Assembly: GCA_024641505.1 (NCBI GenBank)
Contig: JAHECY010000023.1
Location: 1-45,821, forward strand
Length of the DNA: 45,821 nt
Source of the DNA: Gammaproteobacteria bacterium
Lineage (GTDB): Bacteria; Pseudomonadota; Gammaproteobacteria; SG8-11
Direction: 5' to 3'
This document shows positions 8,262 to 17,367 of this stretch, in pieces; positions within the stretch are counted from its first letter, which is position 1, and every line of letters starts with the position of its first letter. The position numbers were made by a program, and so were the translations under genes. Below the pieces are notes generated by a model. That model was not told where the DNA came from, searched no databases, and saw only the letters and a list, made by a program, of their open reading frames with translations.

Positions 8262-8660
8262 TTCCCCGCACCTGTCATGTGGCGTCGCGATCGCGGGATA
8301 TTGGCACGCCGAGTAGGGTAACTTCTCTGGAATACTCAGGATTACTGGCGGGTTTTTTGACCGGCGAAGGTGGGTATGGCCCGGTATGAGGGATATGGGT
8401 GTAGTGATAGTGCGGAAATTCACGGTGGAGCTATCCGGCATCAGGATCAGCATCGTCATCCCTCCGATTTTTTTGCATAGGGTCACTGGAATTTAAGCCA
8501 CCGCTCGGCACATCGAGGTAAACTTGTCCACGGTTCTGCGCGTTACCGCACAGACGTTACGTCCCATATCAAGTTATAAATCAGGTGATTAAAGGCGTAT
8601 CACGGGCGTATCGCGGATCGAGCGCCATCAACATGGATTTTTGGTGTAGTATTCTCACGC
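8262..8660. other. Intergenic region, nothing assigned
   Basis: About 400 bases between the unknown two-gene unit and the CapA-like gene. It contains a short CGCGATCGCG palindrome near 8287-8296. No gene, RNA or clear promoter could be supported. It must hold the promoter of the CapA-like gene if that gene is transcribed alone. Confidence 0.5.
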
Positions 8661-9881
8661 ATGACAACACATAGTATTCATTTCACATTCCCGTATCGCG
8701 CGCTGATTTCAATATATCTGGTCCTTGTGGGCGTTGGTTGCAGTAGCGCGCCACCAAAACCCGCTCCCGCGCCAACTCCTCCGGCGGTTACCCATCAGGC
8801 GCCACCAGTCGCGCCTGAACCACCGTCGGTGGTGGCGCCTGAGATTACCTCTCCGTTCCCTGAGGTGCCGCCGCAACCGAGCCGTAAGCTGCACATCGGT
8901 GCCGTCGGGGATGTGATGTTGGGGACCGATTTTCCCGAGAACTGGCTCGCGGATGACGATGGAGCCTCGATTCTGACGCAAGTCGTGCCGATATTGCGGC
9001 AGCCGGATATTACCTTCATCAACCTGGAAGGGACCCTGATGGACGGCGGCGAGCCGGTCAAGCAATGCCCCAATCCCAAGACCTGTTATCTGTTCCGCAC
9101 GCCGCAGCGCTACGTGAAGTATCTGGTGGAGGCCGGTGTCGATGTGGCGAGCCTGGCCAATAACCACGCCCGGGATTTTGGCGAGACCGGCCGCAGCAAT
9201 ACCATGCAGGTGTTGAACGACGCGGGTATCCGGCACTCGGGATTGGAAGGCGATGTGGCCAGCTGGGAGGTCAATGGTCTGCGCGTGGCGCTGATCGCCT
9301 ACTCGCCCTTCGCCAACTCCCACGATTTTCTCGACCTGCCCAAGGCGCAGGAAACCGTGCGTGATTTAGCCGCAAGTCATGACATCGTCATCGTTTCCAT
9401 GCACGCCGGTGCCGAGGGCGAGGAATTTACCCACGTGACCTTCGAGCGCGAAGTTTTTCATGGCGAAAACCGCGGTGATGCGTATGCTTTCGCCCATGCC
9501 GTGATCGATGCGGGCGCGGATCTGGTGATCGGTCATGGCCCCCATGTGGTGCGCGCCCTGGAGCTGTACAAAGACCGGCTGATCGCTTACAGCCTCGGCA
9601 ACTTCGCCACGTATTTCGGCATCAGTGTCACCGGCAAGAAAGGTTATGCGCCGATTTTGCTGGTGGATCTGGATGCCCAGGGACGCTTTATCGAGGGACG
9701 CATCGTGTCCACGATTCAACGTCGGCCCGTGGGTCCGGTGATCGATTATCAGCACCGTGTCGCCAAGGAAATGGCGGAACTGACGCGCGCGGATTTTCCC
9801 AATACACCGTTAAGCATTGGTGCCTTTGGCAGCATCCTGCGCCTGGACCAACCGCAACCCGTGGTTTCTTCCGTAAAATAA
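8661..9881 (+). CDS. CapA family (poly-gamma-glutamate synthesis-like) lipoprotein
   Basis: A 406-residue protein with an N-terminal signal and lipobox LVGVGC (lipid-modified Cys27), then a Pro/Ala-rich spacer to about residue 74. The PGA_cap metallophosphatase-like domain follows, with GAVGDVMLGTD (about 80-90), NLEGTL, SLANNHARDFGETG, SMHAGAE and GHGPHV, all conserved metal-ligand positions of the family. In Bacillus CapA takes part in poly-gamma-glutamate capsule synthesis, but stand-alone members such as this, without capBC neighbours, probably act on other envelope substrates. The ATG lacks an obvious ribosome-binding site. Confidence 0.88.
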   Translation: MTTHSIHFTFPYRALISIYLVLVGVGCSSAPPKPAPAPTPPAVTHQAPPVAPEPPSVVAPEITSPFPEVPPQPSRKLHIGAVGDVMLGTDFPENWLADDDGASILTQVVPILRQPDITFINLEGTLMDGGEPVKQCPNPKTCYLFRTPQRYVKYLVEAGVDVASLANNHARDFGETGRSNTMQVLNDAGIRHSGLEGDVASWEVNGLRVALIAYSPFANSHDFLDLPKAQETVRDLAASHDIVIVSMHAGAEGEEFTHVTFEREVFHGENRGDAYAFAHAVIDAGADLVIGHGPHVVRALELYKDRLIAYSLGNFATYFGISVTGKKGYAPILLVDLDAQGRFIEGRIVSTIQRRPVGPVIDYQHRVAKEMAELTRADFPNTPLSIGAFGSILRLDQPQPVVSSVK

Positions 9882-9956
9882 TCCGCGAAACGGCCTGCGT
9901 CGATAATCGCGAGCGCTTGCCGGCGCGTCGACTCGCCGCCACGCGCTCGTTTCCGA

Positions 9957-10805
9957 TTATAAAAACCTCAAGATGTGCTCCGAAAATTCCGGCGTTCTCA
10001 AGTAACCAAAAGACTTGTGTGCATTGTCAGGGTAATCGTTGCACACCATGACGTCCTTGACTTTTATCGAGGCACTGTTGCGTTCATATTCATCGCGAAG
10101 ATGGCTGTCGATGCACACAAAATCCTCTGGATCTGAAAAATTAAGCCAGCTTCTGGTGATGCAGGAAGGAGTGCGCAATTTTCGGTTATGCGATTCGATG
10201 ATGTTCCCTTTGACCGGTGTCAATCCCAGCGGAGAACCCATGGTCACAAAATGTTCCACTGTCAGTCCCTTAAGATCCTGGGAGCGTCCGATTTCCCGTA
10301 ACACGTCGTAGGCCACGATCGTGCCCATTGAATGAGATACCAGAAATATTTCATCATCGCGTCGTGCCACCAAGATATCTTTAAGTGTCTTCTTGATGCG
10401 CTCCCGTATGTTTTTGTCCGTGTAGTACTGGCCGAGATCCTTCAGCGTTTGTTGTGCCACGGTCTTTGCCAAAGACGAAAATACCTGGCTGTGTTCTTCC
10501 AGCCAGTCCGCCGGCGTATCGAGCCATGAGCCAAGTCCGGCTCTGATACGGCTTAAAGTGCCATGGCTGTAACGCTTGAGTTGGCCTCGCTTTGCTTCCT
10601 TGTACGGTTCCTTGTTGTCGGCATCTGACAGCGGCTGATCAAAACAAATGTCTGCGTAGTACGCCATTTCGAAAGCAATGTTTCCCAGATCTTCGTTCAG
10701 ATTCTTGGACAGGCCCTCTGCGATAGCGGTTTTCCACCAATCGCATAAAGTTTCCTTTTTTGGTTTGTTGGCGCGCCCATGAATGGCAATAATTACTTTG
10801 GTCAT
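9957..10805 (-). CDS. Alpha/beta hydrolase, lipase-like
   Basis: A 282-residue protein with the lipase-type nucleophile elbow SHSMG (about 157-161, after DDEIFLV) and an N-terminal VIIAIHGR strand-loop that supplies the oxyanion hole. The C-terminal His is likely in DNAHKSFGYL and the acid probably in the preceding segment. There is no signal peptide, so the enzyme is probably cytosolic. An AAGGAGG ribosome-binding site lies seven bases before the ATG, an unusually strong signal for this window. The sequence is lower in G+C than its neighbours, which suggests transfer. The gene is convergent with the CapA-like gene. The substrate is unknown. Confidence 0.8.
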   Translation of the reverse strand: MTKVIIAIHGRANKPKKETLCDWWKTAIAEGLSKNLNEDLGNIAFEMAYYADICFDQPLSDADNKEPYKEAKRGQLKRYSHGTLSRIRAGLGSWLDTPADWLEEHSQVFSSLAKTVAQQTLKDLGQYYTDKNIRERIKKTLKDILVARRDDEIFLVSHSMGTIVAYDVLREIGRSQDLKGLTVEHFVTMGSPLGLTPVKGNIIESHNRKLRTPSCITRSWLNFSDPEDFVCIDSHLRDEYERNSASIKVKDVMVCNDYPDNAHKSFGYLRTPEFSEHILRFL

Positions 10806-11512
10806 CGTTGTGCCTCCTTTGCTGATGGTGTTAACAACGTAATCCCGTTGCTGTGCTGACTCGATGGTGATTGTTGTCGCGGGGGTTACGGTTCATCGAG
10901 TTCCACTAACTTGTCATCTCGCGGGACAGATTCTTCCCCGGGTATAGTGTTTATCCCGACGCTAAATGCCACCGCCCATGATGTCTCTGGTGTGAATCAA
11001 AACGAATGCAGGGCGGCGTAATGCAGCGCGACGGTACGACGTTGGTCGGTGGCGCTTTATCTTCAGCGCTACTTAAAATCTAATCCATTTTTCTGCGAAA
11101 GCAACCCGAGTTGATGCCAACTATTACCGTTTTTAAATTTCGGCGGCGCTCTCAGCGTAAAATTCGCAGCCCATGATACCGCTCATAACAACCTACAATT
11201 TAATGTTGTAATCCCGGACAAATAGGCCTGATCACGTTAGGTGCAATCGAGCAAGAAACTGAGCCATGGCGCGACGTCAACAGTAAGATTGCGTCATCTT
11301 TAATTCCATACCCGGTGACATGTCGGTTATCGAAACGGAAATCGCTGCCTCAGCGAGCCTGGCCCAATGTTAAGAAGCCCACAGAATCCGGTAAGTGACC
11401 GGTAAGGTTCGGGTAATGGGCGAGTAATCTTCGGGGTGTTAACTACTCCTCAAGGGCGAAGCAAAAAACTTCACCAACAAATTACAAAATTTCCGTGAGA
11501 GGAGTAACAGCC
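10806..11512. other. Long intergenic region upstream of the small membrane protein gene
   Basis: About 700 bases without a credible ORF on either strand. I see a short direct repeat CCGGTAAG at 11388-11395 and 11399-11406, and a small GAAG/CTTC hairpin near 11456-11471. No known riboswitch or RNA gene could be recognised by eye. The length is unusual for this compact region, so it may hold a regulatory RNA or a decayed gene. Confidence 0.4.
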
Positions 11513-12046
11513 ATGACATACACAATTCATAATACCAACAGCCAAAACCTGAATCGCAGCCAACGCGCCAGCCGCATGCTTGTTGCGGTCTCCTTGCTGG
11601 GTGTTACCATCAGCGCGCCCGCAGGTGCTCTGGGTGGCTTGGCGGTGTTACCGCTGGTGGCCATTTATCCCCTGATTACCGCCGTGTTGGGTTGGGATCC
11701 GATCTTTGAGATGTTCGGTTGGGGAGCTGGTGATATCGCCGATGGCAAGTTAGGGCACGCCAGCCACGTTGAGTTGGCGCTGACCGGTATCGTGTTAATC
11801 GGAGGCGTGCTGGTCGCGCCGGAAGCGGCCGCTGCCGGTTTTTCCGTATTGGCACTGGCCGGAATCTTTCCCCTGGTTAGCGCCTTGATCGGCGCGGACC
11901 TGCTGCAACCCATGGTTGCTGGCACCCGGCGCGAGTTCCCGGAAGTGCGCTACGAAACCCGGCCGGGTATTGCTGACAGCACTGCGGTGGTCAGCGCCGC
12001 AATCAATGACATCCGCGCACCCGGTCACGGTCGCCGCGCTGCTTAA
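11513..12046 (+). CDS. Small membrane protein, DUF2892 (YgaP-like) pattern
   Basis: A 177-residue protein with about four hydrophobic segments. Two internal repeats are visible: LAVLPLVAIYPLITAVLGWD and a later LALAGIFPLVSALIGAD, each resembling the YgaP-type DUF2892 membrane hairpin with a PL-[IT]-[AT] pattern. The C-terminal 45 residues are hydrophilic. The ATG at 11513 follows GAGAGGAGTAACAGCC, a good ribosome-binding site, and is preferred over the start at 11495. The gene stands alone with a strong terminator 50 bases after the stop. No function can be inferred beyond membrane location. Confidence 0.7.
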   Translation: MTYTIHNTNSQNLNRSQRASRMLVAVSLLGVTISAPAGALGGLAVLPLVAIYPLITAVLGWDPIFEMFGWGAGDIADGKLGHASHVELALTGIVLIGGVLVAPEAAAAGFSVLALAGIFPLVSALIGADLLQPMVAGTRREFPEVRYETRPGIADSTAVVSAAINDIRAPGHGRRAA

Positions 12047-12095
12047 CGATTCCCCTTAAAACAGCCCGCCAGGATGGCAGGCTGCGCACCCTCTG

Positions 12096-12127
12096 AACGC
12101 AGTCAACCGCTGGCTGCGTTTTTTTTT
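12096..12127 (+). terminator. Rho-independent terminator
   Basis: AACGCAGTCA (12096-12105) pairs with TGGCTGCGTT (12111-12120), a 10-bp stem with one T-G pair and a 5-base loop, followed at once by a run of T residues to 12127. This is the clearest intrinsic terminator in the window and ends the small membrane protein gene. Confidence 0.9.
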
Positions 12128-12511
12128 GTGATGATGTCGCATGCCGGCAACCTCAATCCATAACGCTCGAATTCAACAACTGTAAGCAACGCACAAACCC
12201 CGCAAATATTATTGAGTAGCAAATTTATCTCCGGTTTTCCATGTGTGATATAACACGAATATTTTTCCGGGCGCTGTTCAGAATGCGTAATCATCCGGTG
12301 AAACCGTTACGCGCTTGGTGCGATTAGTTTGAGGCTTAATGCAGCATTAAAGTGTCAGCATGGCGCCATAGTGGTGGTGACGACATCCCTGCTTTGAGGC
12401 CTGTGGTTGTCACTGAGAATTATCAGGGTGTTTACCTGAGAATGTTGTTGGCCGAACGATAAAAAAATGTGCTAGCGTAGCTGCTACCATATAACCAAGA
12501 ATTCATTGCCG
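12128..12511. other. Intergenic region before the multicopper oxidase gene
   Basis: About 380 bases. An antisense ORF of 63 codons (12103-12294) overlaps the terminator and has no ribosome-binding site; I treat it as chance. No promoter could be assigned with confidence. Confidence 0.4.
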
Positions 12512-13471
12512 ATGGACAGACGCAGTTTTCTTAAGACGGGTTGTTATGGTGTCACCCTGTTTACCACCGCGGGCTTGATTCCGCCCTTGCCACGGCGAGC
12601 TGTCGCGGCGAGTTTGAGCTTTGCAATCACCGCCGAAGCCGTGGTGAGAACGTTGATTGATGGATCGGTGCTGAGCGCATGGCAGTTCACCGGCGGGGTC
12701 AACGGCGCGGGACCGGGTGCCCTGGGTGCGGGCCTGGTGGTGCGCAGCGGTGACATTATCAGTGTTGCGCTTACCAACGTCTTGGCGCAAGCCATTAATG
12801 TCACTATTCCCGGTGTCCTGGAAAACACGCCGGCCTGTCCGCCGGGTGCCACGCAAATTTACCAGTTCACCGCGCCGGCGGCGGGCAGTTACTATGTCTG
12901 CGACGCTCTGCCGGGCGACATCGGTCGAGCCATGGGACTGTTCGCGCCGCTGATCGTAATGCCCGCGGACGGTGGCAACCGTCTGAACGCCGGCGGCGCC
13001 CTGTTCGACAAGCAATATACCCTGGTGCTCCATGAAGCGGACGATCGTTTAAACGCGGCGATCGTCGCCGGCCAGGCCTATGCCATGGCAGACTATGAAC
13101 CAAATTATTTCTTCATCAATGGCCTGAGTTATCCTGATACGTCCGCCCGCGCGGATACCGCAATTGCGATGACGGTCGGCCAGACGATTGCGCTGCGCAT
13201 TATCAATCCTGGACTGATATACAACCCTCTGCACTTTCATGGCTACCATGTGCAAGTGATAAGTCGCAACCGAAGTCTGGAGACGGCCGTGGTCGACAAA
13301 GACACAGTGTCGATGTGTTATTGCCTGTTACCCAAAGTGGCGTGTTTCCTCTGCACAGTCATTGCCTGCCTGCGGGCGTCGGGGTTGCCGGCCTCGACCG
13401 ACGCCAGCACCCGCCCCGGCTCCCGCACCGATCCCTGGCGCCGCACGTACTTTCACCTATTTGGGATTTAA
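12512..13471 (+). CDS. Multicopper oxidase, N-terminal fragment (Tat-exported)
   Basis: As it stands, the first frame encodes about 319 residues. MDRRSFLKTG at the start is a twin-arginine signal. A cupredoxin-like domain at about 40-155 lacks the usual HxHG ligands. A second domain contains NPLHFHGYHVQVI, a type 2/3 copper-ligand motif of the last-domain kind. After about residue 265 the reading turns into unrelated Cys- and Arg-rich sequence to the stop at 13471, which marks the frame change. ATG 12512 is preferred over a TTG at 12506 because it begins the Tat motif directly. Confidence 0.6.
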   Translation: MDRRSFLKTGCYGVTLFTTAGLIPPLPRRAVAASLSFAITAEAVVRTLIDGSVLSAWQFTGGVNGAGPGALGAGLVVRSGDIISVALTNVLAQAINVTIPGVLENTPACPPGATQIYQFTAPAAGSYYVCDALPGDIGRAMGLFAPLIVMPADGGNRLNAGGALFDKQYTLVLHEADDRLNAAIVAGQAYAMADYEPNYFFINGLSYPDTSARADTAIAMTVGQTIALRIINPGLIYNPLHFHGYHVQVISRNRSLETAVVDKDTVSMCYCLLPKVACFLCTVIACLRASGLPASTDASTRPGSRTDPWRRTYFHLFGI

Positions 13472-14372
13472 CAGCGCGGCCTTGGGTGTCTCCATGGCGG
13501 CAGCCCAAACCCTGGCCAACGGCACCAGCTTGCGGGTGTGGTCTTTTGGTGGTGGTTTCAATGGCGACCGGGCGGTTCCGGCGCCGGTGATCGAGTTGAT
13601 CGAGGGTCAATCGGCGGCTATTACCTTGAATTCCATGATGCCCCATAGCATCCATCCCCATGGGTTGGACGTGAACCAGGCGAATGATGGTGTGCCTACA
13701 ACTTCTGGTTTTGTCGGCATGGCCATGCCCATGATGGGTAATTTTGGCAGAGTGGCCGGTTTGCCCAGCCTGGGTTCCTCGTACACCTACAGTTTCGTGG
13801 CGCCCCACGCGGGTACCTATATGTATCACTGTCATGGGGATACCGTATTGCACCAGGAGATGGGCATGGTGGGCACTATCGTCGTGCGTCCTGCCGATGG
13901 CAGTACCGATCGTGTCTGGACCGGCGGGCCACAGTTTTCCCGGGAACATATCTGGCATTTACATACCTTCGACACCACCTGGCATACCCAGACTCTCAGT
14001 GGTGCGGGCACGGTGCGTTATCGCCCTGACGTGTTTATGATCAATGGACGCCAAAGTGTCGCCGCGACCGCTGACAGTGCCACCGCCATCAGAGGCATGG
14101 CAGATGACGTGGTTTTGATACGCCTGGTGAATACCGGGTATCTGCCTGCGGTGGTGTCTCTGGGCGGTTTGACCTTTCAAGTGATTGCCAGTGACGGTCG
14201 TCCATTGCGCGCCACCCCGATGGTCACGCAATGGCAGGTTGCTGCCGGTGAACGCTATGATATCTTGTTGACCCTGACGGCGGGAACTCTCCGTGAGGCC
14301 CAGGTGGATTACTATAATATTCGCGGAACTGCCGTTCTGGGCAGCGCCACTACCATGATCCAGGCCAGCTGA
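13362..14372 (+). CDS. Multicopper oxidase, C-terminal fragment
   Basis: The third frame opens near 13362 but has no credible start of its own (the first ATG in frame is at 13494, inside a domain), which supports its origin as the 3' part of one gene. After a PAPAPAP linker come two cupredoxin domains. The first has SIHPHGLDVNQ and YHCHGDTVLHQEMGM, containing type 2/3 His ligands and the type 1 His-Cys-His...His...Met set. The last domain (from FSREHIWHLH) lacks obvious copper ligands. An HPHG domain after an HFHG/HSHC domain is a permuted order compared with classical laccases. Confidence 0.65.
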   Translation: MPACGRRGCRPRPTPAPAPAPAPIPGAARTFTYLGFNSAALGVSMAAAQTLANGTSLRVWSFGGGFNGDRAVPAPVIELIEGQSAAITLNSMMPHSIHPHGLDVNQANDGVPTTSGFVGMAMPMMGNFGRVAGLPSLGSSYTYSFVAPHAGTYMYHCHGDTVLHQEMGMVGTIVVRPADGSTDRVWTGGPQFSREHIWHLHTFDTTWHTQTLSGAGTVRYRPDVFMINGRQSVAATADSATAIRGMADDVVLIRLVNTGYLPAVVSLGGLTFQVIASDGRPLRATPMVTQWQVAAGERYDILLTLTAGTLREAQVDYYNIRGTAVLGSATTMIQAS

Positions 14373-14607
14373 TACGGTTGCTGGCGTCGATTGTGCATAT
14401 CCCTCCACCGGCAGGGTGGCCGCCGGAAAAGTGCATGTCATGATTGATATTTTGGCCCGCAGCAATATTTCCAGCCTGGATTGCATATCTACCTGCCCTT
14501 TATCCTTGTTAGAATGAATTGTCGAATCGTTCTTGGGTGTCAATAAGTCGCTCTGTCATGCCAAGGATTACCGACTCATAATTCCAGATTTACAAACCGA
14601 GCCCAGG

Positions 14608-15192
14608 ATGATTGAAATCAGAATCCATGGCCGCGGCGGACAGGGCAATGTGGTAGCCGCCTACATTCTCGCCACGGCAGCAATTGAACAGGGTTTTCAC
14701 GCGCAAGCCTTTCCGAGCTTTGGCGCGGAACGGCGCGGCGCACCGGTGGCGGCGTTCGTGCGCATCGCGCGCGAGCCGGTGTTGCGCCGTTCCCAGGTGT
14801 TACATCCGCATTTTCTGATCGTGCAGGACCGTGCCTTGTTGCAGGTGCCGGAAGTCACCGTGGGCTTGAGTGCCGGGGGAGGTATTCTGGTCAATAGCAG
14901 CAAACCGTCGGCGCAGTTGTCGGCGCTGCTGGGGCTGGATGTCGTCGCCCTGCCCGCGGCGCAGATCGCGCTCAAACATCTGGGACGTCCCCTGCCGAAT
15001 ACCGCACTGTTGGCGGCGTTTGCCGCGCTCACCGGAATCGTCGACGGTGGCGCCCTGGAACAGGCGTTACGCTTACGACTGCATGGCAAAGGCGAAAAAG
15101 TGTTGCAGGCGAATCTGGAACTGATGCGTGAAGTGAACGCCAGTGTGCCCGCGGGTCAATGGTATCGGGAGGAGTATGCGGCAAACGCTTGA
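14608..15192 (+). CDS. 2-oxoacid:acceptor oxidoreductase, gamma subunit
   Basis: A 194-residue protein of the pyruvate/2-ketoisovalerate ferredoxin oxidoreductase gamma family. HGRGGQGNVVAA at about 7-18 and the FPSFGAERRGAPVAAFVRI block are the family signatures. It forms part of a thiamine-diphosphate enzyme that decarboxylates a 2-oxoacid oxidatively to its acyl-CoA, or works in reverse. The start at ATG 14608 is chosen because conservation begins there; the open frame extends upstream to 14533 without conserved sequence. It overlaps the alpha-subunit gene by 17 bases, and four genes in a row make up the complex. Confidence 0.9.
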   Translation: MIEIRIHGRGGQGNVVAAYILATAAIEQGFHAQAFPSFGAERRGAPVAAFVRIAREPVLRRSQVLHPHFLIVQDRALLQVPEVTVGLSAGGGILVNSSKPSAQLSALLGLDVVALPAAQIALKHLGRPLPNTALLAAFAALTGIVDGGALEQALRLRLHGKGEKVLQANLELMREVNASVPAGQWYREEYAANA

Positions 15193-16348
15193 AGGTTCCC
15201 AGGCCATAGCTAAAACCGTCGCCCTGTGCCGACCGCAGGTGGTGGCGGCATATCCCATTACACCCCAGACCCATATCGTGGAAAATATTTCCAAGCTGGT
15301 CGCCGACGGCGCCCTGCAGTGTGAACTGGTGAGTGTGGAAAGCGAATTTTCCGCCGCCTCGGTGGTGTTGGGCGCGGCGGCCGCCGGTGCCCGCGCCTAT
15401 ACCGCCAGCGCATCACAGGGTATCTTGTTGATGAGCGAAGTGTTGTTTAACATCGCTGGCCTGCGTATTCCTCTGGTGTTGACCTGCGCCAATCGCGCGG
15501 TGGGCGCGCCGTTGTCGATCTGGAACGATCAACAGGATTCCATGGCGGTGCGTGATGCCGGCTGGATTCAATTGTATTGCGCCGATAACCAAGAGGCTGT
15601 GGACACTACGGTGCAGGCGTTCCGCATTGCCGAGCAATGTGAGCTGCCGGTGATGGTGTGTGTCGACGGCTTTACTCTTACTCATACGCTGGAACCCATT
15701 GACGTGCCGGATCAGGATCTGGTCGATCAGTATTTACCGCCCTACCACTTTGCGCGCGCGTTGCAGCCGCGACAACCCTTGTCGTTGGGGACTCTGGTGG
15801 CGCCGGATTACTACGCGGAAGCGCGGCACAGCCACCATCAGGCGATGCTGCATGCCAAGGCGTTGATTGCGCAATGTGACCGCCAATGGCAGGAATTGAG
15901 CGGCAGGGCCAGCGGCGGTCTGTTCGAAGTGCATGGCGCTTCCGATGCGCGTATCGGTATTCTGGCCTTGGGGTCCATCGTTGGCACTTTGCTCGATGCG
16001 CATGCGGCCCATGTGCAGCGTGACGATGTGCAAATCATCAAATTGCGCAGTTTGCGTCCATTCCCTGGTGCTGAATTGGCGGTTGCATTGTCCGGCTTGT
16101 CGGATCTGGTGGTAGTGGAACGGGCGCTGTCGCCCGGCGGCGGCGGCATTGTTGGCGTGGAAATACGCAGCGCGTTTCATTATCACGGCGTCAATGTGCG
16201 CGTGCACAATGTGGCGGTGGGTTTGGGAGGGCGCGATGTGCCGCTGTCCACCCTGGATCGCATTCTCGATCTGGTGGCGCATGGTAGCGCCGAAGAATTT
16301 CAAATCTTGGATGTACAGCTGGACAAGCTACCGCCGGAAGACCGCTAA
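15176..16348 (+). CDS. 2-oxoacid:acceptor oxidoreductase, alpha subunit
   Basis: A 390-residue protein with the PorA signature AYPITPQTHIVE near the N-terminus, a VESEFSAASVVLGAAAAGAR block, and the CoA-/interface-domain II with LRPFPGAEL and RALSPGGGG towards the end. It pairs with the beta subunit to form the thiamine diphosphate site. The start at 15176 is set by GGGAGGAG directly upstream, inside the end of the gamma gene. The substrate (pyruvate, 2-oxoglutarate, phenylglyoxylate or a branched oxoacid) cannot be told by eye. Confidence 0.92.
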   Translation: MRQTLEGSQAIAKTVALCRPQVVAAYPITPQTHIVENISKLVADGALQCELVSVESEFSAASVVLGAAAAGARAYTASASQGILLMSEVLFNIAGLRIPLVLTCANRAVGAPLSIWNDQQDSMAVRDAGWIQLYCADNQEAVDTTVQAFRIAEQCELPVMVCVDGFTLTHTLEPIDVPDQDLVDQYLPPYHFARALQPRQPLSLGTLVAPDYYAEARHSHHQAMLHAKALIAQCDRQWQELSGRASGGLFEVHGASDARIGILALGSIVGTLLDAHAAHVQRDDVQIIKLRSLRPFPGAELAVALSGLSDLVVVERALSPGGGGIVGVEIRSAFHYHGVNVRVHNVAVGLGGRDVPLSTLDRILDLVAHGSAEEFQILDVQLDKLPPEDR

Positions 16349-16362
16349 CCAGGAGCCTGTCG

Positions 16363-17352
16363 ATGACCGAGTCAATCATTAACTTTTATGAATTGCGACG
16401 CAAACAACCGCGTTTTCAAGGGATCGATGCCGGACATCGTGCCTGCCTCGGTTGCGGTGAGGCACTGGCGGCGCGTCTGGTGCTGGAATCCACGGGTCCG
16501 GATGTGATCGTCGCCAATGCCACCGGTTGCCTGGAAGTGTTCACCACGCCGTGGCCGGAATCCGCCTGGCGCGTACCCTGGTTGCATTCACTGTTCGAAA
16601 ACGCCGCCGCGGTGGCGGCAGGCATCGAGGCGGCATTGAAAGCCCAGGGGCGGCAGTCCAAGGTGTTGGCATTCGGCGGTGACGGCGCCACGTTTGACAT
16701 TGGGTTTCAGGCCCTGTCCGGTATGTTGGAGCGTGGTCACAATGTGCTGTATGTATGCTTTGATAATGAAGCCTACATGAATACCGGCATTCAGCGGTCC
16801 AGCTCCACGCCCCATGCCGCCGCCACCACCACGTCTCCCGCCGGCAAGCAACGCATGGGCAAGCGCCATCTGAAAAAGGATATCGTGTCGATTATCGCGG
16901 CCCATCACATTCCGTACGCGGCAACCGCGTCGGTGGCGTTTCCATCCGATTTGCGCAAGAAGGTGCGCCGCGCCATGGCGATTGATGGCGCGACCTTTCT
17001 GCAAATTCACTGCCCCTGTCCCCTGGGCTGGGGACATGAGAGTGAAGAAAGCATCGCGGTGGCGCGGTTGGCGGTGCAGACAGGCCTGTTTCCCATGATC
17101 GAGCTGGAACGGGGAGAACTCACCGGCGCCATGCCCATTCGCGAGCAAAAGCCGGTGGTGGACTATCTCAAGCCTCAGGCGCGGTTCCGGCATTTATTTG
17201 CCGATGACGCGCGTGCACGCGAAGAGCTGGAACATTTGCAGGCGTTGGCGGATCACAATATCGAGATCTACAAACTGCTGGGCAGCGGTGTCGACGCGTT
17301 GGACAGTGAAGGCGCGGATACCGTGCGCCGTGGCGGTAATCGATGGGGCTGA
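16363..17352 (+). CDS. 2-oxoacid:acceptor oxidoreductase, beta subunit (TPP-binding)
   Basis: A 329-residue protein that carries the thiamine diphosphate/Mg site: GDGATFDIGF (GDG at 106-108) followed about 28 residues later by DNEAYMNTG, the GDG...N motif. HRACLGCGEA near the N-terminus has Cys28 and Cys31 and, with later cysteines (Cys56; CPCPLGWG), could ligate the [4Fe-4S] cluster as in PorB proteins. The AGGAG ribosome-binding site lies 8 bases before ATG. It is separated from the alpha gene by 14 bases and from the flavoprotein gene by 15. Confidence 0.92.
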   Translation: MTESIINFYELRRKQPRFQGIDAGHRACLGCGEALAARLVLESTGPDVIVANATGCLEVFTTPWPESAWRVPWLHSLFENAAAVAAGIEAALKAQGRQSKVLAFGGDGATFDIGFQALSGMLERGHNVLYVCFDNEAYMNTGIQRSSSTPHAAATTTSPAGKQRMGKRHLKKDIVSIIAAHHIPYAATASVAFPSDLRKKVRRAMAIDGATFLQIHCPCPLGWGHESEESIAVARLAVQTGLFPMIELERGELTGAMPIREQKPVVDYLKPQARFRHLFADDARAREELEHLQALADHNIEIYKLLGSGVDALDSEGADTVRRGGNRWG

Positions 17353-17367
17353 TGCGAGGGTAATGAC

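Larger units (their letters stand above)
12512..14372 (+). pseudogene. Multicopper oxidase gene broken by two frame changes
   Basis: One multicopper oxidase reading can be followed through three frames. Frame one runs from ATG 12512 to about 13310. The homology then continues in another frame from about 13312 (DVLLPVTQSG, then VFPLHSHCLPA) to about 13375, and in a third frame from about 13395 (a PAPAPAP linker, then ARTFTYLGF) to TGA at 14372. The copper-ligand motifs are all still recognisable: HFHG, HSHC, HPHG and HCHGDTVLHQEMGM. The twin-arginine signal DRRSFLK marks export by Tat. Two separate shifts within about 100 bases, plus apparently missing residues before DVLLP, suggest small deletions in a decaying gene, though sequencing or assembly error cannot be excluded. 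Confidence 0.75.

Noticed and set aside
7782-8486. Long minus-strand ORF of 234 codons
   Set aside because: It lies antisense to a tightly spaced plus-strand gene, has no ribosome-binding site and no recognisable pattern.
12103-12294. Minus-strand ORF of 63 codons
   Set aside because: It overlaps a strong terminator and lacks a ribosome-binding site.
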